Below, piece by piece: positions 1-8,118 of a DNA stretch of 64,000 nucleotides; the first letter of the stretch is position 1; every line of letters starts with the position of its first letter. This DNA is from Desulfuromonas sp. KJ2020. Its GTDB lineage: Bacteria > Desulfobacterota > Desulfuromonadia > Desulfuromonadales > SZUA-540. The position numbers and the translations under genes were made by a program. The notes under the pieces are model-generated. The model ran no database searches. It was not told where the DNA came from and saw only the letters and a list, made by a program, of their open reading frames with translations. The DNA lies in contig NZ_JAKUKE010000001.1 of NCBI RefSeq assembly GCF_024197615.1, forward strand, positions 1,592,773 through 1,656,772, read 5' to 3'.

Positions 1-397
1 CGAGCAGGCGGCCGGGGCAGGCGACGACAATTTCTGCCCCGCGCTTGAGCTTCTGTATCTGCGGGTTGATGTTGACGCCGCCGTAGACGGTCAGGCTGCG
101 CAGCCGGGTCTGCTCGCCCAGGCTGGTGATGGCGCCGTGAATCTGCTCGGCCAGCTCCCGGGTCGGGGCGATGATCAGGGCCCTTACCTGGCCGCGCGGA
201 CCGTCCATGAGCCGATGCAGAATCGGCAGGGCAAAAGCGGCGGTCTTGCCGGTGCCGGTCTGGGCCAGGCCCATGACGTCGCGGCCGGCCATGACGGGGG
301 GAATCGCCTGTGTCTGGATGGGGGTCGGAGTATGGTAGCCGGCGGCGCTGACGCCGGCGGCGACCTGTGGGTGTAATTGAAACGAGTGAAACGACAT
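1..397 (-). CDS. DEAD-box ATP-dependent RNA helicase, 5' part (truncated by window edge)
   Basis: The first ~132 codons of a DEAD-box RNA helicase are present, read leftward; the rest lies outside the window. Visible motifs in order are the Q motif (TPIQTQAIP), Walker A / motif I (AQTGTGKT), motif Ia (PTRELAEQ), the GG motif (YGGVN) and a motif Ib variant (CPGR). These match the RecA-like domain 1 of RhlE/CsdA-type helicases, which unwind RNA duplexes in ribosome assembly and mRNA turnover. Which subfamily it is cannot be decided without the C-terminus. The start ATG (397-395) follows a purine-rich stretch. A strong intrinsic-terminator hairpin lies in its own leader, suggesting premature-termination control. 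Confidence 0.93.
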   Translation of the reverse strand, partial: MSFHSFQLHPQVAAGVSAAGYHTPTPIQTQAIPPVMAGRDVMGLAQTGTGKTAAFALPILHRLMDGPRGQVRALIIAPTRELAEQIHGAITSLGEQTRLRSLTVYGGVNINPQIQKLKRGAEIVVACPGRLL

Positions 398-428
398 GCT
401 CTTCTTCTTTCCGCGTTCCTACAAAAAA

Positions 429-451
429 AGCCCCGGAGGGATTCCGGGGCT
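429..451 (-). terminator. Leader terminator (attenuator-like) upstream of the DEAD-box helicase gene
   Basis: On the minus strand a 9-bp GC-rich stem (AGCCCCGGA / TCCGGGGCT, 5-nt loop) is followed directly by a run of seven T. No minus-strand gene ends here; the hairpin lies between a promoter-like sequence (537-508) and the helicase start (397). It would therefore stop transcripts before the coding sequence unless read through. Confidence 0.75.
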
Positions 452-507
452 CACGATGACTTTATTGTGACTTCGTATGTTTCCTGGAACGACTATCTAG
501 TTTCGTG

Positions 508-537
508 ACCCTAACAGCATCGGGGGAGCGCTGTCAA
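508..537 (-). promoter_or_regulatory. Predicted sigma-70 promoter of the DEAD-box helicase gene
   Basis: On the minus strand, TTGACA (537-532) and TAGGGT (513-508) are separated by 18 bp. The expected transcript starts near 501, giving a ~100-nt leader that contains the terminator hairpin. Prediction from consensus only. Confidence 0.5.
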
Positions 538-615
538 GGTAAATCCCGGTTGCCTTTCGGCGCTGTGGCAGGTATGGTGGCCCCTGCTCTGCTCCCCCCT
601 TCGCAAGGACGAATC

Positions 616-1320
616 ATGGCGCAACCCTGGAAGACTTTGGAATGTATCGAAACCGACGAGGGCGTGCTCGAACTGCGCCAGCGCGGCGAGAAGGATTTTC
701 TCATCCTCGTCGGCGGTCTGGTGCTCATGAACAGCCTCTCCAACCGCTCCGAGATTGTCCTGGGGCAACTCGGCTGCCGTCACCTCAAGGACCATGCCGC
801 TCCGCGGGTGCTGGTCGGCGGCCTCGGCATGGGCTATACGCTCAGGGCCGTGCTGGACTGCCTGCCCGCCACGGCGCAGGTGGTGGTGGCCGAACTCAAT
901 CCCATCGTCGTGCAATGGTGTCGGGGCCCCCTGGCTTGTCTTACCGACAACGCGGTGAACGATTCCCGCGTCACCATCGAAATCGGCGATGTGGCCGAGT
1001 ATGTGCGCCGCGCGGCCCGGGACGCCGACGGTCTCCGCTTCGATGCGGTCGTCTTTGATCTCTACAAGGGGCCGCATCCCAAGACCGACCGCACTCAGGA
1101 TCCGCTCTACGGCAGTCGGGCCATCGCCAATGTCCATGCCATTCTGCAGCCGCAAGGGCTCTTTACCGTCTGGGGAGAGAACTACGATGAAGGCTTCGAC
1201 AAGCGCCTGCAGGCCGCCGGCTTTGCCACCAGCAGCCAGCGCCCGGGGCGCGGCGGCTACCGCCACGTTGTCTTCGTGGCGACGAAAAAGGTACGCCGGA
1301 CGACAGCGGCGAAGGGGTAG
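616..1320 (+). CDS. Spermidine synthase-like SAM-dependent methyltransferase fold protein
   Basis: A 234-residue protein with a Rossmann fold of the spermidine synthase/SAM methyltransferase superfamily. It has a glycine-rich nucleotide motif (VGGLGMGYTLRA, residues ~72-83), an acidic strand end (VVVAELNPIVVQW) and a later acidic strand (FDAVVFDLYKG). It resembles the SpeE-like proteins often annotated as spermidine synthase but lacks the N-terminal beta-barrel of true SpeE, so the substrate is unknown. The start at 616 is chosen because AAGGACG lies just upstream; the frame is open back to 505 but without a ribosome site there. Confidence 0.75.
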   Translation: MAQPWKTLECIETDEGVLELRQRGEKDFLILVGGLVLMNSLSNRSEIVLGQLGCRHLKDHAAPRVLVGGLGMGYTLRAVLDCLPATAQVVVAELNPIVVQWCRGPLACLTDNAVNDSRVTIEIGDVAEYVRRAARDADGLRFDAVVFDLYKGPHPKTDRTQDPLYGSRAIANVHAILQPQGLFTVWGENYDEGFDKRLQAAGFATSSQRPGRGGYRHVVFVATKKVRRTTAAKG

Positions 1321-1326
1321 AAAAGC

Positions 1327-1830
1327 ATGCTGTTACACTGCACACGCAAACTGGCGGCTAAAATGCCGACGATTTCCCCCGCACCTCTGGTCGAGAAGAG
1401 CCCTCTCGGCAGCTGGCACGCCAACCTCGTGCAGGTCAAGCATCGCCAGTGTGTTCTTTTCTGCCATGACCTGACGCGTTACATGCTCTTTGTCCCCGGT
1501 CTGAAGAAACCCCATTTCGAGGATCTTGGCCGGATCTTCAGGGATGTTTTTCTCATGAGCCTGGTCTCCCATGGCTTGACCGATGCGAAGATCATGCGGG
1601 TGAGTCTGGCGCTGGGACCGCCGGCCTTCGATGGCAACACCAACCGTTCGGTTCTGGGGGCGATGAATATCGCCATGCAGGATCTGGAAGGTTATCTGGT
1701 CACCTGCCAGGACCTGCTGGAGATCGACCTGGCCGGTGCCGCCCTTTATCTCAACGAACGGCCCACTTCGGTGCAGGGGGACTGGATCTGGCCCGCGCGG
1801 GAGATGCTGGACAGGGTGGCCGCTCTTTAA
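1327..1830 (+). CDS. DUF6933-family protein
   Basis: A 167-residue cytoplasmic protein. The N-terminal half (CTRKLAAK, then [19 protein letters not shown]) matches what I recall of the DUF6933 family, small proteins of unknown function. It starts 6 bp after the upstream gene, with a GAAGGGG ribosome site in that gene's end, so the two are probably co-transcribed. No catalytic motif is evident. Function unknown. Confidence 0.65.
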   Translation: MLLHCTRKLAAKMPTISPAPLVEKSPLGSWHANLVQVKHRQCVLFCHDLTRYMLFVPGLKKPHFEDLGRIFRDVFLMSLVSHGLTDAKIMRVSLALGPPAFDGNTNRSVLGAMNIAMQDLEGYLVTCQDLLEIDLAGAALYLNERPTSVQGDWIWPAREMLDRVAAL

Positions 1831-1858
1831 CCCTATATTTTATGGGAGAGGGATAACC

Positions 1859-2677
1859 ATGAAGCTGGTCTCTTTCAACGTCAACGGGCTGCGCTCGCGT
1901 CTGCACCAGCTCGAAGCGCTGGTCAAGAAGCACGATCCCGATATCATCGGCCTGCAGGAAACCAAGGTGCAGGATGGGGATTTTCCGCTGGCGGCTATTG
2001 AGGCGCTCGGTTACCAGGCCGCTTTTCACGGCCAGAAGACCCACTACGGGGTGGCGCTGCTGTCAAAGATCGCGCCCATCAAGGTGCAGCTCGGTTTTCC
2101 CGCGGATGGCGACGAAGCCCAGAAACGCTTCATCAGCGGCTGGTTCGCCCGACCGGATGGGCAGGTCCTGCAGGTCATCAACGGCTATTTTCCGCAGGGG
2201 GAAAGCCGTGACCACCCGGTGAAGTTTCCGGCCAAAGAGCGCTTTTACGCCGACCTGCAGCACTATCTGCAGTCGGCCTGCGATCCGGCGGCGCCGCTGG
2301 CCGTCATGGGGGATTTCAATATCGCCCCCGTCGATTTCGATATCGGCATCGGCGCAGACAACGCCAAGCGCTGGCTGCGCACCGGCAAGACCAGCTTTCT
2401 GCCGGAAGAGCGGGCCTGGTTTAAAGGCCTGCAGGGCTGGGGTCTGCACGACAGTTTCCGTGAGCAGCATGCCGATACCGCCGACCGCTTCAGCTGGTTC
2501 GATTACCGCAGTCGCGGCTTCGAGGCGGAACCGAAGCGCGGTCTGCGCATCGACCACATCCTGCTGACGGCGCCGTTGATGGAGCGCTGCCGGCAGAGCG
2601 GCATCGACTACGAGATCCGGGCCATGGAGAAGCCCTCGGATCATTGCCCGGTGTGGGTCGAATGCGCGCTGGACTGA
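1859..2677 (+). CDS. xthA: Exodeoxyribonuclease III / AP endonuclease
   Basis: A 272-residue protein of the ExoIII family. It has the N-terminal FNVNGLRSR motif, metal-binding glutamate in LQETK (residues ~33-37), the GDFNIAP active-site motif and the C-terminal DHCPVWVE motif with its catalytic histidine. The enzyme cleaves at abasic sites and removes 3' blocks during base excision repair. The start at 1859 follows GGGAGAGGG; the frame is open further upstream but lies inside the preceding gene. The next gene, a DNA ligase, overlaps its end, consistent with a repair pair. Confidence 0.93.
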   Translation: MKLVSFNVNGLRSRLHQLEALVKKHDPDIIGLQETKVQDGDFPLAAIEALGYQAAFHGQKTHYGVALLSKIAPIKVQLGFPADGDEAQKRFISGWFARPDGQVLQVINGYFPQGESRDHPVKFPAKERFYADLQHYLQSACDPAAPLAVMGDFNIAPVDFDIGIGADNAKRWLRTGKTSFLPEERAWFKGLQGWGLHDSFREQHADTADRFSWFDYRSRGFEAEPKRGLRIDHILLTAPLMERCRQSGIDYEIRAMEKPSDHCPVWVECALD

Positions 2678-3516
2678 GGAAGGGCGGGATTGCTCTGCTG
2701 GCGGCGCTGGTGCTGTCCCTGCTGCCGCTGACCGCTGGCGCCGCCGCAGAATTCATGCAGGCGCAGGTCGACAGCGGGCAGGTCGATGTCAGCGGCTGGC
2801 TGATGAGTGAAAAGCTCGATGGCGTGCGGTCCCACTGGGATGGCCAGACCCTGTGCTCCAAAAACGGCTATCGCCTGACGCCGCCCGCCGACTTTCTGGT
2901 CGGCTGGCCCCCCTTTGCCCTGGAGGGGGAACTCTGGGGCGGCCGAGGCTCCTTTGTCGAGACGGCAGCTACCGTTCAGAGGGCGCAGGATGACGCCGGC
3001 TGGCGGCAGCTGCGCTTCGCCATTTTCGATGTGCCTGACGGCGGTGGCCCCTTTGTCGAGCGCCTGCAGCGGGCCCAGCAGTGGTTTGCGAAGCATACGG
3101 CGCCCCACGCCTTTGTCATCCCCCAAGTTCCAGTACGCGACCGTGAGCACCTGCGCCAGGAGCTGGCCCGGGTGGAAGCGGCCGGTGGCGAGGGTCTGAT
3201 GGTGCGCCGCCCTGAGGCGCCTTACACTACCGGACGCAGCGCCGAAATTCTCAAGGTGAAGAGCTGGCAGGATGCCGAAGCTGTGGTCGTCGCCCATCTG
3301 CCGGGCCAGGGCCGCCATCGCGGCCGGCTGGGGGCGCTGCTGGTCGAAAGGCCGGACGGCATCCGCTTCCGCCTCGGCACGGGCTTTACCGACGCCGAAC
3401 GCGAGGAGCCCCCACCGCTCGGCTCCTTGATAACCTATAAATTTCAGGGATTTTTTCCATCTGGCCTCCCGCGTTTCCCCTCCTATCGGCGCCTGCGCCA
3501 GGATGGGAATCTGTAA
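2662..3516 (+). CDS. Periplasmic-type ATP-dependent DNA ligase (LigE-like)
   Basis: A ~284-residue minimal ATP-dependent DNA ligase. An N-terminal signal peptide is clear (basic start, then [20 protein letters not shown]). Motif I with the adenylated lysine is SEKLDGVR, followed by [10 protein letters not shown] (motif III region), LRFAIFDVP, the EGLMVRR motif IV and the LKVKSWQD motif V; the C-terminal OB fold follows. Together with the signal peptide this is the LigE pattern, nick-sealing ligases thought to act outside the cytoplasm, for instance on incoming DNA. The start could be 2662 or 2644, both inside xthA; 2662 gives the better signal peptide. Confidence 0.85.
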   Translation: MRAGLRKGGIALLAALVLSLLPLTAGAAAEFMQAQVDSGQVDVSGWLMSEKLDGVRSHWDGQTLCSKNGYRLTPPADFLVGWPPFALEGELWGGRGSFVETAATVQRAQDDAGWRQLRFAIFDVPDGGGPFVERLQRAQQWFAKHTAPHAFVIPQVPVRDREHLRQELARVEAAGGEGLMVRRPEAPYTTGRSAEILKVKSWQDAEAVVVAHLPGQGRHRGRLGALLVERPDGIRFRLGTGFTDAEREEPPPLGSLITYKFQGFFPSGLPRFPSYRRLRQDGNL

Positions 3517-3540
3517 GCGGGACTTTCTCGTGAGGTGACC

Positions 3541-3723
3541 ATGAACAAAGGACTTAAAGTGTTGGTCTTCGCCGGTGTCGGCACGCTGGCCGGCGCCCTC
3601 CTCGGCTATCTGGGGCAATGCGTCGGCAATACCTGAGGCGCTTTGGCCGGCCCCTGGTCAGGGGCCCTGTTCGGGGTGATTGTGGGGACGGTGCTGGGTT
3701 TGCTCCCCGAAGAGAAAAAGTAA
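3541..3723 (+). CDS. Predicted selenoprotein: small DUF6132-like membrane protein with in-frame TGA (Sec)
   Basis: Read through one in-frame TGA (3634-3636, codon 32) this is a 60-residue protein: a hydrophobic N-terminal helix, the motif QCVGNT-U, then GALAGPWSGALFG and a second hydrophobic segment ending in PEEKK. GAGGTGACC precedes the ATG. From memory, DUF6132-family proteins have a C-x(3)-T-C motif followed six residues later by a conserved proline and an aromatic; here TGA replaces exactly the second cysteine and P-W keeps the spacing. A stable hairpin with a GGTC loop lies 12 nt after the TGA, as expected for a bacterial SECIS. Coding character continues after TGA, and the true stop (TAA) precedes a terminator. 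Alternative: a 31-residue peptide or a decayed gene. Confidence 0.72.
3649..3666 (+). promoter_or_regulatory. SECIS-like hairpin for TGA recoding in the small membrane protein gene
   Basis: GGCCCCT-GGTC-AGGGGCC forms a perfect 7-bp stem with a GGTC tetraloop. The loop begins 20 nt after the TGA, inside the window typical of bacterial SECIS elements, and carries the G-T loop bases recognised by SelB in E. coli fdhF. Confidence 0.65.
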
Positions 3724-3754
3724 GCCGGGGCAGAAGGTCTGCCTGAAGTGGTTT

Positions 3755-3800
3755 AATCCCCCGTCACGGTCTCATCGTACCGTGGCGGGGGATTTTTTTT
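3755..3800 (+). terminator. Intrinsic terminator between the selenoprotein gene and thiE
   Basis: A long stem (AATCCCCCGTCACGGT / ACCGTGGCGGGGGATT, one mismatch) is followed by eight T on the plus strand. It ends transcription of the plus-strand gene and lies right at the end of the convergent thiE. Confidence 0.9.
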
Positions 3801-4455
3801 AAACGCGGGCAGCTGGTCGAGGAGCCAGCGCCGTCAGAAACGTACGGGCGGCTTCGGCCGGGTCGGCGGCCGTCAGGATGGCGCCGATACAGGCGGCGCG
3901 GGTGCAGCCCGCTTCCAGCAGTTCGGCCACGCGGGCGGGGGTGACACCGCCGAGAGCGAAAACGGGGATAGGGGCGGTGGCGCAGGCCTGGCGCAGGGCG
4001 CCCGGACCGACGGGGGCGCCATAGGGGAGTTTGGAGGGGGTGGCGTAGACGGGACCGAAGGTGACGAAGTCGGCGCCCTGCTCGGCGGCCCTGAGGATCT
4101 CGTCGGCCCGGTGGGTGGAGACGCCGAGGAGCCGGTCGGGGCCGAGCAGCCGCCGGGCGACGGCGACAGGGAGGGAGTCGCCCCCCAGGTGGACGCCGTC
4201 GGCATCCACGGCCAGCGCGACATCAAGGCGGTCGTTGATGAGCAGGCGGGCGCCGGCCTCGCGGGTGAGGCCGCGCAGCTGTCTGGCCAGCGTGTAGAGG
4301 GCGGCGACGGGCAGGTCCTTCTCCCGCAGTTGTACGGCCCGCACGCCGCCGGCCAGGGCCTGGCGCACGGTTTCCACCAGATCGCGACCGTCCGTCAGCA
4401 TATGGCGGTCACTGATGAGATAGAGGCTGAAGTCGACGACACCCGCTCCCGACAT
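3799..4455 (-). CDS. thiE: Thiamine-phosphate synthase
   Basis: A 218-residue TIM-barrel protein that joins HMP-PP and thiazole phosphate to form thiamine monophosphate. Diagnostic segments are YLISDR, QLREKD, RLLINDRLDVALAVDADGVHLG, the phosphate-binding TFGPVYATPSK and the C-terminal ALGGVTP. It is last in the thiF-thiS-thiG-thiH-thiE operon and starts 3 bp after thiH. The operon is under a TPP riboswitch. Confidence 0.95.
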   Translation of the reverse strand: MSGAGVVDFSLYLISDRHMLTDGRDLVETVRQALAGGVRAVQLREKDLPVAALYTLARQLRGLTREAGARLLINDRLDVALAVDADGVHLGGDSLPVAVARRLLGPDRLLGVSTHRADEILRAAEQGADFVTFGPVYATPSKLPYGAPVGPGALRQACATAPIPVFALGGVTPARVAELLEAGCTRAACIGAILTAADPAEAARTFLTALAPRPAARV

Positions 4456-4458
4456 GGC

Positions 4459-5595
4459 TCAGTGGCTGCCGATGGCTTTGTCGAGAAAGGCGCTGTCCCA
4501 GTCTTTCCACACCGTCTCGTAGCCCTTGGCGCGGATCATGCGGCAGACCTCTTCAACGCTGCGGTCGTCGTCGATGGCGAACTGCTCGGTGCTCTTCTCC
4601 TTGTTCAGGTAGCCACCGGGGGCGGTGCTGGAGCCGGCGCTCATCTGGGTGATGCCCAAAGGGAGCAGGTGATCGCGCAGGCTGGCGCTCTCCCGGGTGG
4701 AAAGCACCAGGCCGGCGTCGGGCAGCAACAGGCGCAAGGCGCAGATCAGCTGGACGAAGGCGCGGTCCGACACCGGGTGCAGGGGTTGGAAGCCGCCGTC
4801 GGCCGGGCGGATGCGCGGAAAGGAGACGCTGACCTGGGTGCGCCAGTAGTGTCTTCCGAGGTGAAGGGCGTGCAGCCCGACGAAGAAGGCTTCGGCGCGA
4901 AAGTGGCCGAGGCCGAGCAAAGCGCCGAGGCCGATACGGCGCAGACCGGCGGCCCCGCCGCGCTCGGGGGTGAGCAGGCGCCAGTCGTAGTCACGCTTGC
5001 GGCCGAAGGGGTGCATCTCGGCGTAGAGGCCGCGGTCGTAGGTCTCCTGATAGATGGTGAGGCCGTCGACGCCGGCGCCGACCATCTGCCGGTAGCCGTC
5101 GGTATCCATGGGGTAGACCTCGATGCTGATCGAGCTGAACAGCGGCGCCAGGCGGCGCACCGCCTGGGCCAGAAAATCGTTGTCCACGGCCGTGGGGGCT
5201 TCCCCCGTCACCAGCAGGATGTGCTCAAAACCTTTGGCCCGTAGGGCGCGGGCTTCCTCTTCGGCCTCGTCGAGGCTGAGGGTCTGCCGGCCGACCTTGT
5301 TGGTGGCGTTGAAGCCGCAGTAACGGCAGCCGTTGCTGCAGACGTTGGAGAGGTAGAGGGGGGCATAGAGCAGAATATTGCGGCCAAAGCGCTGCAGGGT
5401 CTGACGATGGGCCTTCTGGGCCATGGGCTCGAGATAGGCGGCGGCCGCCGGTGACAGCAGGGCCTTGAAGTCCTCGGGTCGCAGGCGCTCGGCCGCCAGC
5501 GCCCGTTCCACCTCTGCGGCCGTTTTGCCTTCGATATCCGCCAGCACCTGCTGGTAGTCGTATTCTTGGATGACGTCGAGAAAACTCATGTTCAA
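4459..5595 (-). CDS. thiH: 2-iminoacetate synthase (tyrosine lyase, radical SAM)
   Basis: A 378-residue radical SAM enzyme that cleaves tyrosine to dehydroglycine for thiazole formation. The radical SAM CxxxCxxC cluster motif is CSNGCRYC (residues ~86-93), preceded by YLSNV, typical of ThiH. The C-terminal segment [15 protein letters not shown] also fits the family. It overlaps thiG by 4 nt, indicating translational coupling. Presence of ThiH rather than the oxygen-dependent ThiO is expected for an anaerobe. Confidence 0.95.
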   Translation of the reverse strand: MNMSFLDVIQEYDYQQVLADIEGKTAAEVERALAAERLRPEDFKALLSPAAAAYLEPMAQKAHRQTLQRFGRNILLYAPLYLSNVCSNGCRYCGFNATNKVGRQTLSLDEAEEEARALRAKGFEHILLVTGEAPTAVDNDFLAQAVRRLAPLFSSISIEVYPMDTDGYRQMVGAGVDGLTIYQETYDRGLYAEMHPFGRKRDYDWRLLTPERGGAAGLRRIGLGALLGLGHFRAEAFFVGLHALHLGRHYWRTQVSVSFPRIRPADGGFQPLHPVSDRAFVQLICALRLLLPDAGLVLSTRESASLRDHLLPLGITQMSAGSSTAPGGYLNKEKSTEQFAIDDDRSVEEVCRMIRAKGYETVWKDWDSAFLDKAIGSH

Positions 5596-6362
5596 TTCCC
5601 TAGAAAGCCTGTCAGCGGGCTGGAGGCCTCGGCCTGCTGACGCTGTTCGCCCAGCCCGGCCAGAAAGGCCTCGCGACCGGCTTCCACCCCTTTTTTGAAA
5701 GCGGCACCCATGGCCCCGGGATTGCCGCTGACGGCGAGAGCCGTGTTGACCAGGACGGCGTCGGCCCCCATCTCCATGGCTTCGGCGGCGTGGGAAGGCG
5801 CTCCCAGCCCGGCGTCAACCACCACCGGCACGATGGCCTGCTCGATGATGATGGCGATGTGGTCGCGGGTGCGCAGTCCCTTGTTAGTGCCGATGGGGGC
5901 GCCCAGGGGCATGACGGTGGCGGTGCCCACTTCCTGCAGGTGCTTGGCCAGCACGGGGTCGGCGTTGATGTAAGGCAGCACGATGAACCCTTCCTTGACC
6001 AGGATTTCAGCGGCCTTGAGGGTTTCGATGGGGTCGGGCAGCAGGTAGTAGGGGTCGGGGGTCACCTCAAGCTTGACCCAGGGTTCGCAGCCGGCGGCGC
6101 GGGCCAGGCGGGCCAGACGCACCGCTTCGTCGGCGTCGCGGGCGCCGCTGGTGTTGGGCAGCAGCAGATACCTGTCGCGGTCGATCGCGCCCAGCATGCT
6201 GTCCTGGGGATTGTCGATATCGACCCGGCGCAGGGCGACGGTGACGATTTCGCAGCCCGAATTCTCCATGGCCGCCACCATGGCGTCGTTGGAGGCAAAT
6301 TTGCCGGTACCGACCAGCAGCCGGGAGTTGAAAGCGCGTCCTGCAATAATAAGTTGGTCCAT
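5592..6362 (-). CDS. thiG: Thiazole synthase
   Basis: A 256-residue TIM-barrel enzyme that builds the thiazole ring from DXP, dehydroglycine and ThiS thiocarboxylate. Recognisable segments are [12 protein letters not shown] at the start, the VTVALRRV strand carrying the family's residues for substrate imine formation, [26 protein letters not shown] and [21 protein letters not shown]. Overlaps thiH by 4 nt; separated from thiS by 54 bp. Confidence 0.95.
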   Translation of the reverse strand: MDQLIIAGRAFNSRLLVGTGKFASNDAMVAAMENSGCEIVTVALRRVDIDNPQDSMLGAIDRDRYLLLPNTSGARDADEAVRLARLARAAGCEPWVKLEVTPDPYYLLPDPIETLKAAEILVKEGFIVLPYINADPVLAKHLQEVGTATVMPLGAPIGTNKGLRTRDHIAIIIEQAIVPVVVDAGLGAPSHAAEAMEMGADAVLVNTALAVSGNPGAMGAAFKKGVEAGREAFLAGLGEQRQQAEASSPLTGFLGN

Positions 6363-6416
6363 AGGCCTTCCTTTATAGGAATGAGTGAGGTGCGGGGGTA
6401 GGGTGCGCGGCCGGGT

Positions 6417-6617
6417 TCAGCCGCCGCCGACAAAGTGAACGATCTCGATCCGGTCGCCATCCTGCAGGTGGGTGGTGGCAAAGGCCTGCCTGGGCACGAT
6501 GGCCCGGTTGAGCTCCACAGCGACCCGGTCGTCGGCCAGTTGCAGCTGTTCGATAAGTTCGGCCACTGTCAGGGCGGCTTCAAGGGTCTTTTCCCTTCCA
6601 TTGAGAAGAATTGTCAT
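6417..6617 (-). CDS. thiS: Sulfur carrier protein ThiS
   Basis: A 66-residue ubiquitin-like sulfur carrier ending in FVGGG. The terminal Gly-Gly is adenylated by ThiF and converted to a thiocarboxylate that donates sulfur to the thiazole. Its start overlaps the end of thiF (ATGA). Confidence 0.93.
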   Translation of the reverse strand: MTILLNGREKTLEAALTVAELIEQLQLADDRVAVELNRAIVPRQAFATTHLQDGDRIEIVHFVGGG

Positions 6618-7438
6618 GAAAAATCCTTTTCGTCTTCCGGAGTTTCACCGAGAAGGAGTCGAAGCACGGCGTTGGCCTGATGGTGGGCGGCGATGCCGAC
6701 GCGAGGCGCCATGAGACCCTGGCCCGGCCGCGCTTCGCTGTCGCCGTCGCCGACCAGGTAGAGGCGGCTGGCGGCCCGGCGGGTGATGATGGTGTTGGAC
6801 GGCCCGGCTCCGGCCACACCGGAAGCCGCCACGATGGGGGCCGCCGAATTCGTCTGCAGAAAGGTCTGGACGAGCATGGCCTTCTGGTCCGGGGCATCGA
6901 AGGCTTCCACCAGTACATCGACGCCGGCAAAGACTTCGGCGATATTCGAGGGGGTGAGACGGCCGTTGAAGAGGCGGAGGTCGACGCCGGGGTTGATACG
7001 GCGCAGGTTGTCCCGCAGAGCCTCGACCTTGGGCTGGCCAATCTGGTCGATGAAGAACTGCTGGCGGTTGAGGTTGGAGGGTTCGACGACATCGAAGTCG
7101 GCCAGAATGAGGCCACCGATGCCAGAGCGGGCGAGGGCGACGGCCACGGCCGAGCCGAGGCCGCCGGTGCCGGCGATGCCGACGGTGCCCTGCTTGAGTT
7201 TGGCCTGCACGCCAGGCGTGTGACGGGCACAGAGCAGAGCTTCGAATTCCGCCGGTGAAGGCTGCTCGCCCCGGCGGATGAGGACGACGCGGTCCCCTTC
7301 GGCCAGTGCTCGGTCGTCAGAGAGGGCGAAGCCGTTGACGATGAGCACGTCGGCGCCAGGATTGAAACGGTCGCGCAGCTGGTAGAGGGTCAGCCCTTCC
7401 CCGGTGTCGAGTGGATTTTCGTTGAGATAGATGGTCAT
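6614..7438 (-). CDS. thiF: ThiS adenylyltransferase ThiF with N-terminal ThiS-like domain
   Basis: A 274-residue fusion. Residues 1-65 are a ThiS-like beta-grasp domain ([13 protein letters not shown]..., compare Thi[11 protein letters not shown]) that lacks a C-terminal Gly-Gly, so it cannot act as a carrier. The rest is an E1-like enzyme with ATP motif [23 protein letters not shown] and FDAPDQK. The CxxC zinc sites of E. coli ThiF are absent, as in the second ThiF family of anaerobes. First gene of the thi operon; its ATG directly follows the riboswitch terminator's T run, so the terminator stem and the ribosome-binding region overlap. Confidence 0.9.
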   Translation of the reverse strand: MTIYLNENPLDTGEGLTLYQLRDRFNPGADVLIVNGFALSDDRALAEGDRVVLIRRGEQPSPAEFEALLCARHTPGVQAKLKQGTVGIAGTGGLGSAVAVALARSGIGGLILADFDVVEPSNLNRQQFFIDQIGQPKVEALRDNLRRINPGVDLRLFNGRLTPSNIAEVFAGVDVLVEAFDAPDQKAMLVQTFLQTNSAAPIVAASGVAGAGPSNTIITRRAASRLYLVGDGDSEARPGQGLMAPRVGIAAHHQANAVLRLLLGETPEDEKDFS

Positions 7439-7474
7439 AAAAAGAAAAGGCCGCAGAAAGCGGCCTTTTTCGGC
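7438..7474 (-). terminator. Riboswitch expression-platform terminator before thiF
   Basis: Minus strand: a 10-bp stem (AAAGGCCGC / GCGGCCTTT core) followed by TTTTC and TTTTT, ending at the thiF ATG. It lies just downstream of the TPP aptamer, with a second small hairpin (CTGGAT / ATCCAG) between, which could be part of the antiterminator. Confidence 0.85.
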
Positions 7475-7499
7475 TGGATAAATCCAGTGCTCCGAATCG

Positions 7500-7595
7500 T
7501 GCGCCGCTTCCCTACGCCGGTATCACCCGGATCAGGTTCAAAGGGTCGCCTCGCCGTGGCCAGGCTCTCAGTAAAAAACTCCCCTAGGGCATTTC
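7500..7595 (-). promoter_or_regulatory. TPP (THI-box) riboswitch
   Basis: On the minus strand the conserved THI-box segments appear in order: CTAGGGGAG, CTGAGAG, ACCCTTTGAACCTGATC, GGGTGATACCGGCGTAGGGAA. This is the thiamine pyrophosphate aptamer; ligand binding should favour the downstream terminator and switch off thiFSGHE. Confidence 0.96.
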
Positions 7596-7763
7596 CAATT
7601 GTGGTGAGTCGGTACGTTAGCAACAGCGCTGCGGGTCCGTCAACTTTTTTCTCCCTTTGCCGTTGTTTTTCCCCGTCGATTTGATTACTATGAGGCCCTT
7701 CCGAAAACCTGCGAAAACCCCGCTGTGGCTGGTTGCCGACAGGGTGGAAGAGGAGGAGAAACC

Positions 7764-8075
7764 ATGACAATTTCAGATCGCTATCGGGACCTGGTGAACG
7801 AGGCTGCACAACTGGTGCAGAAGCTGGATGGGACGGCGGATGACAAGGCTGTCCAGGGTGTGCGCCAGGGGCTGGCCGGGCTGGAAGAACTCAAGGAGCA
7901 GGTAGGGGAGATCCCCCGTATCCGTCTGGAGGTCGAGCTGACGCCGGTACTGCTGGCTGCCCATACCCGGCTGGATCGGGCCAGGCTGCTGCTGGAAGAG
8001 GCCGGCGCCGAGGACCTGGCCGTGGCCGTCTGGGATGTCGAGCAGAAGATCTACCGTCTCCTCAACGAGCTGTAA
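7764..8075 (+). CDS. Hypothetical helical protein
   Basis: A 103-residue, acidic, leucine-rich protein predicted to be mostly alpha-helical; no motif recognised. The start at 7764 follows AGGAGGAGAAACC, a strong ribosome site. Stands alone between the thi riboswitch (divergent) and glpK (convergent). Confidence 0.7.
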   Translation: MTISDRYRDLVNEAAQLVQKLDGTADDKAVQGVRQGLAGLEELKEQVGEIPRIRLEVELTPVLLAAHTRLDRARLLLEEAGAEDLAVAVWDVEQKIYRLLNEL

Positions 8076-8118
8076 TTCCCCTCTCCGCTGGCCGGGGCTT
8101 TTCCTGTCGCCCTTATTG

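Noticed and set aside
4111-5244. 377-codon plus-strand open frame across thiE/thiH
   Set aside because: Antisense shadow in high-GC coding sequence.
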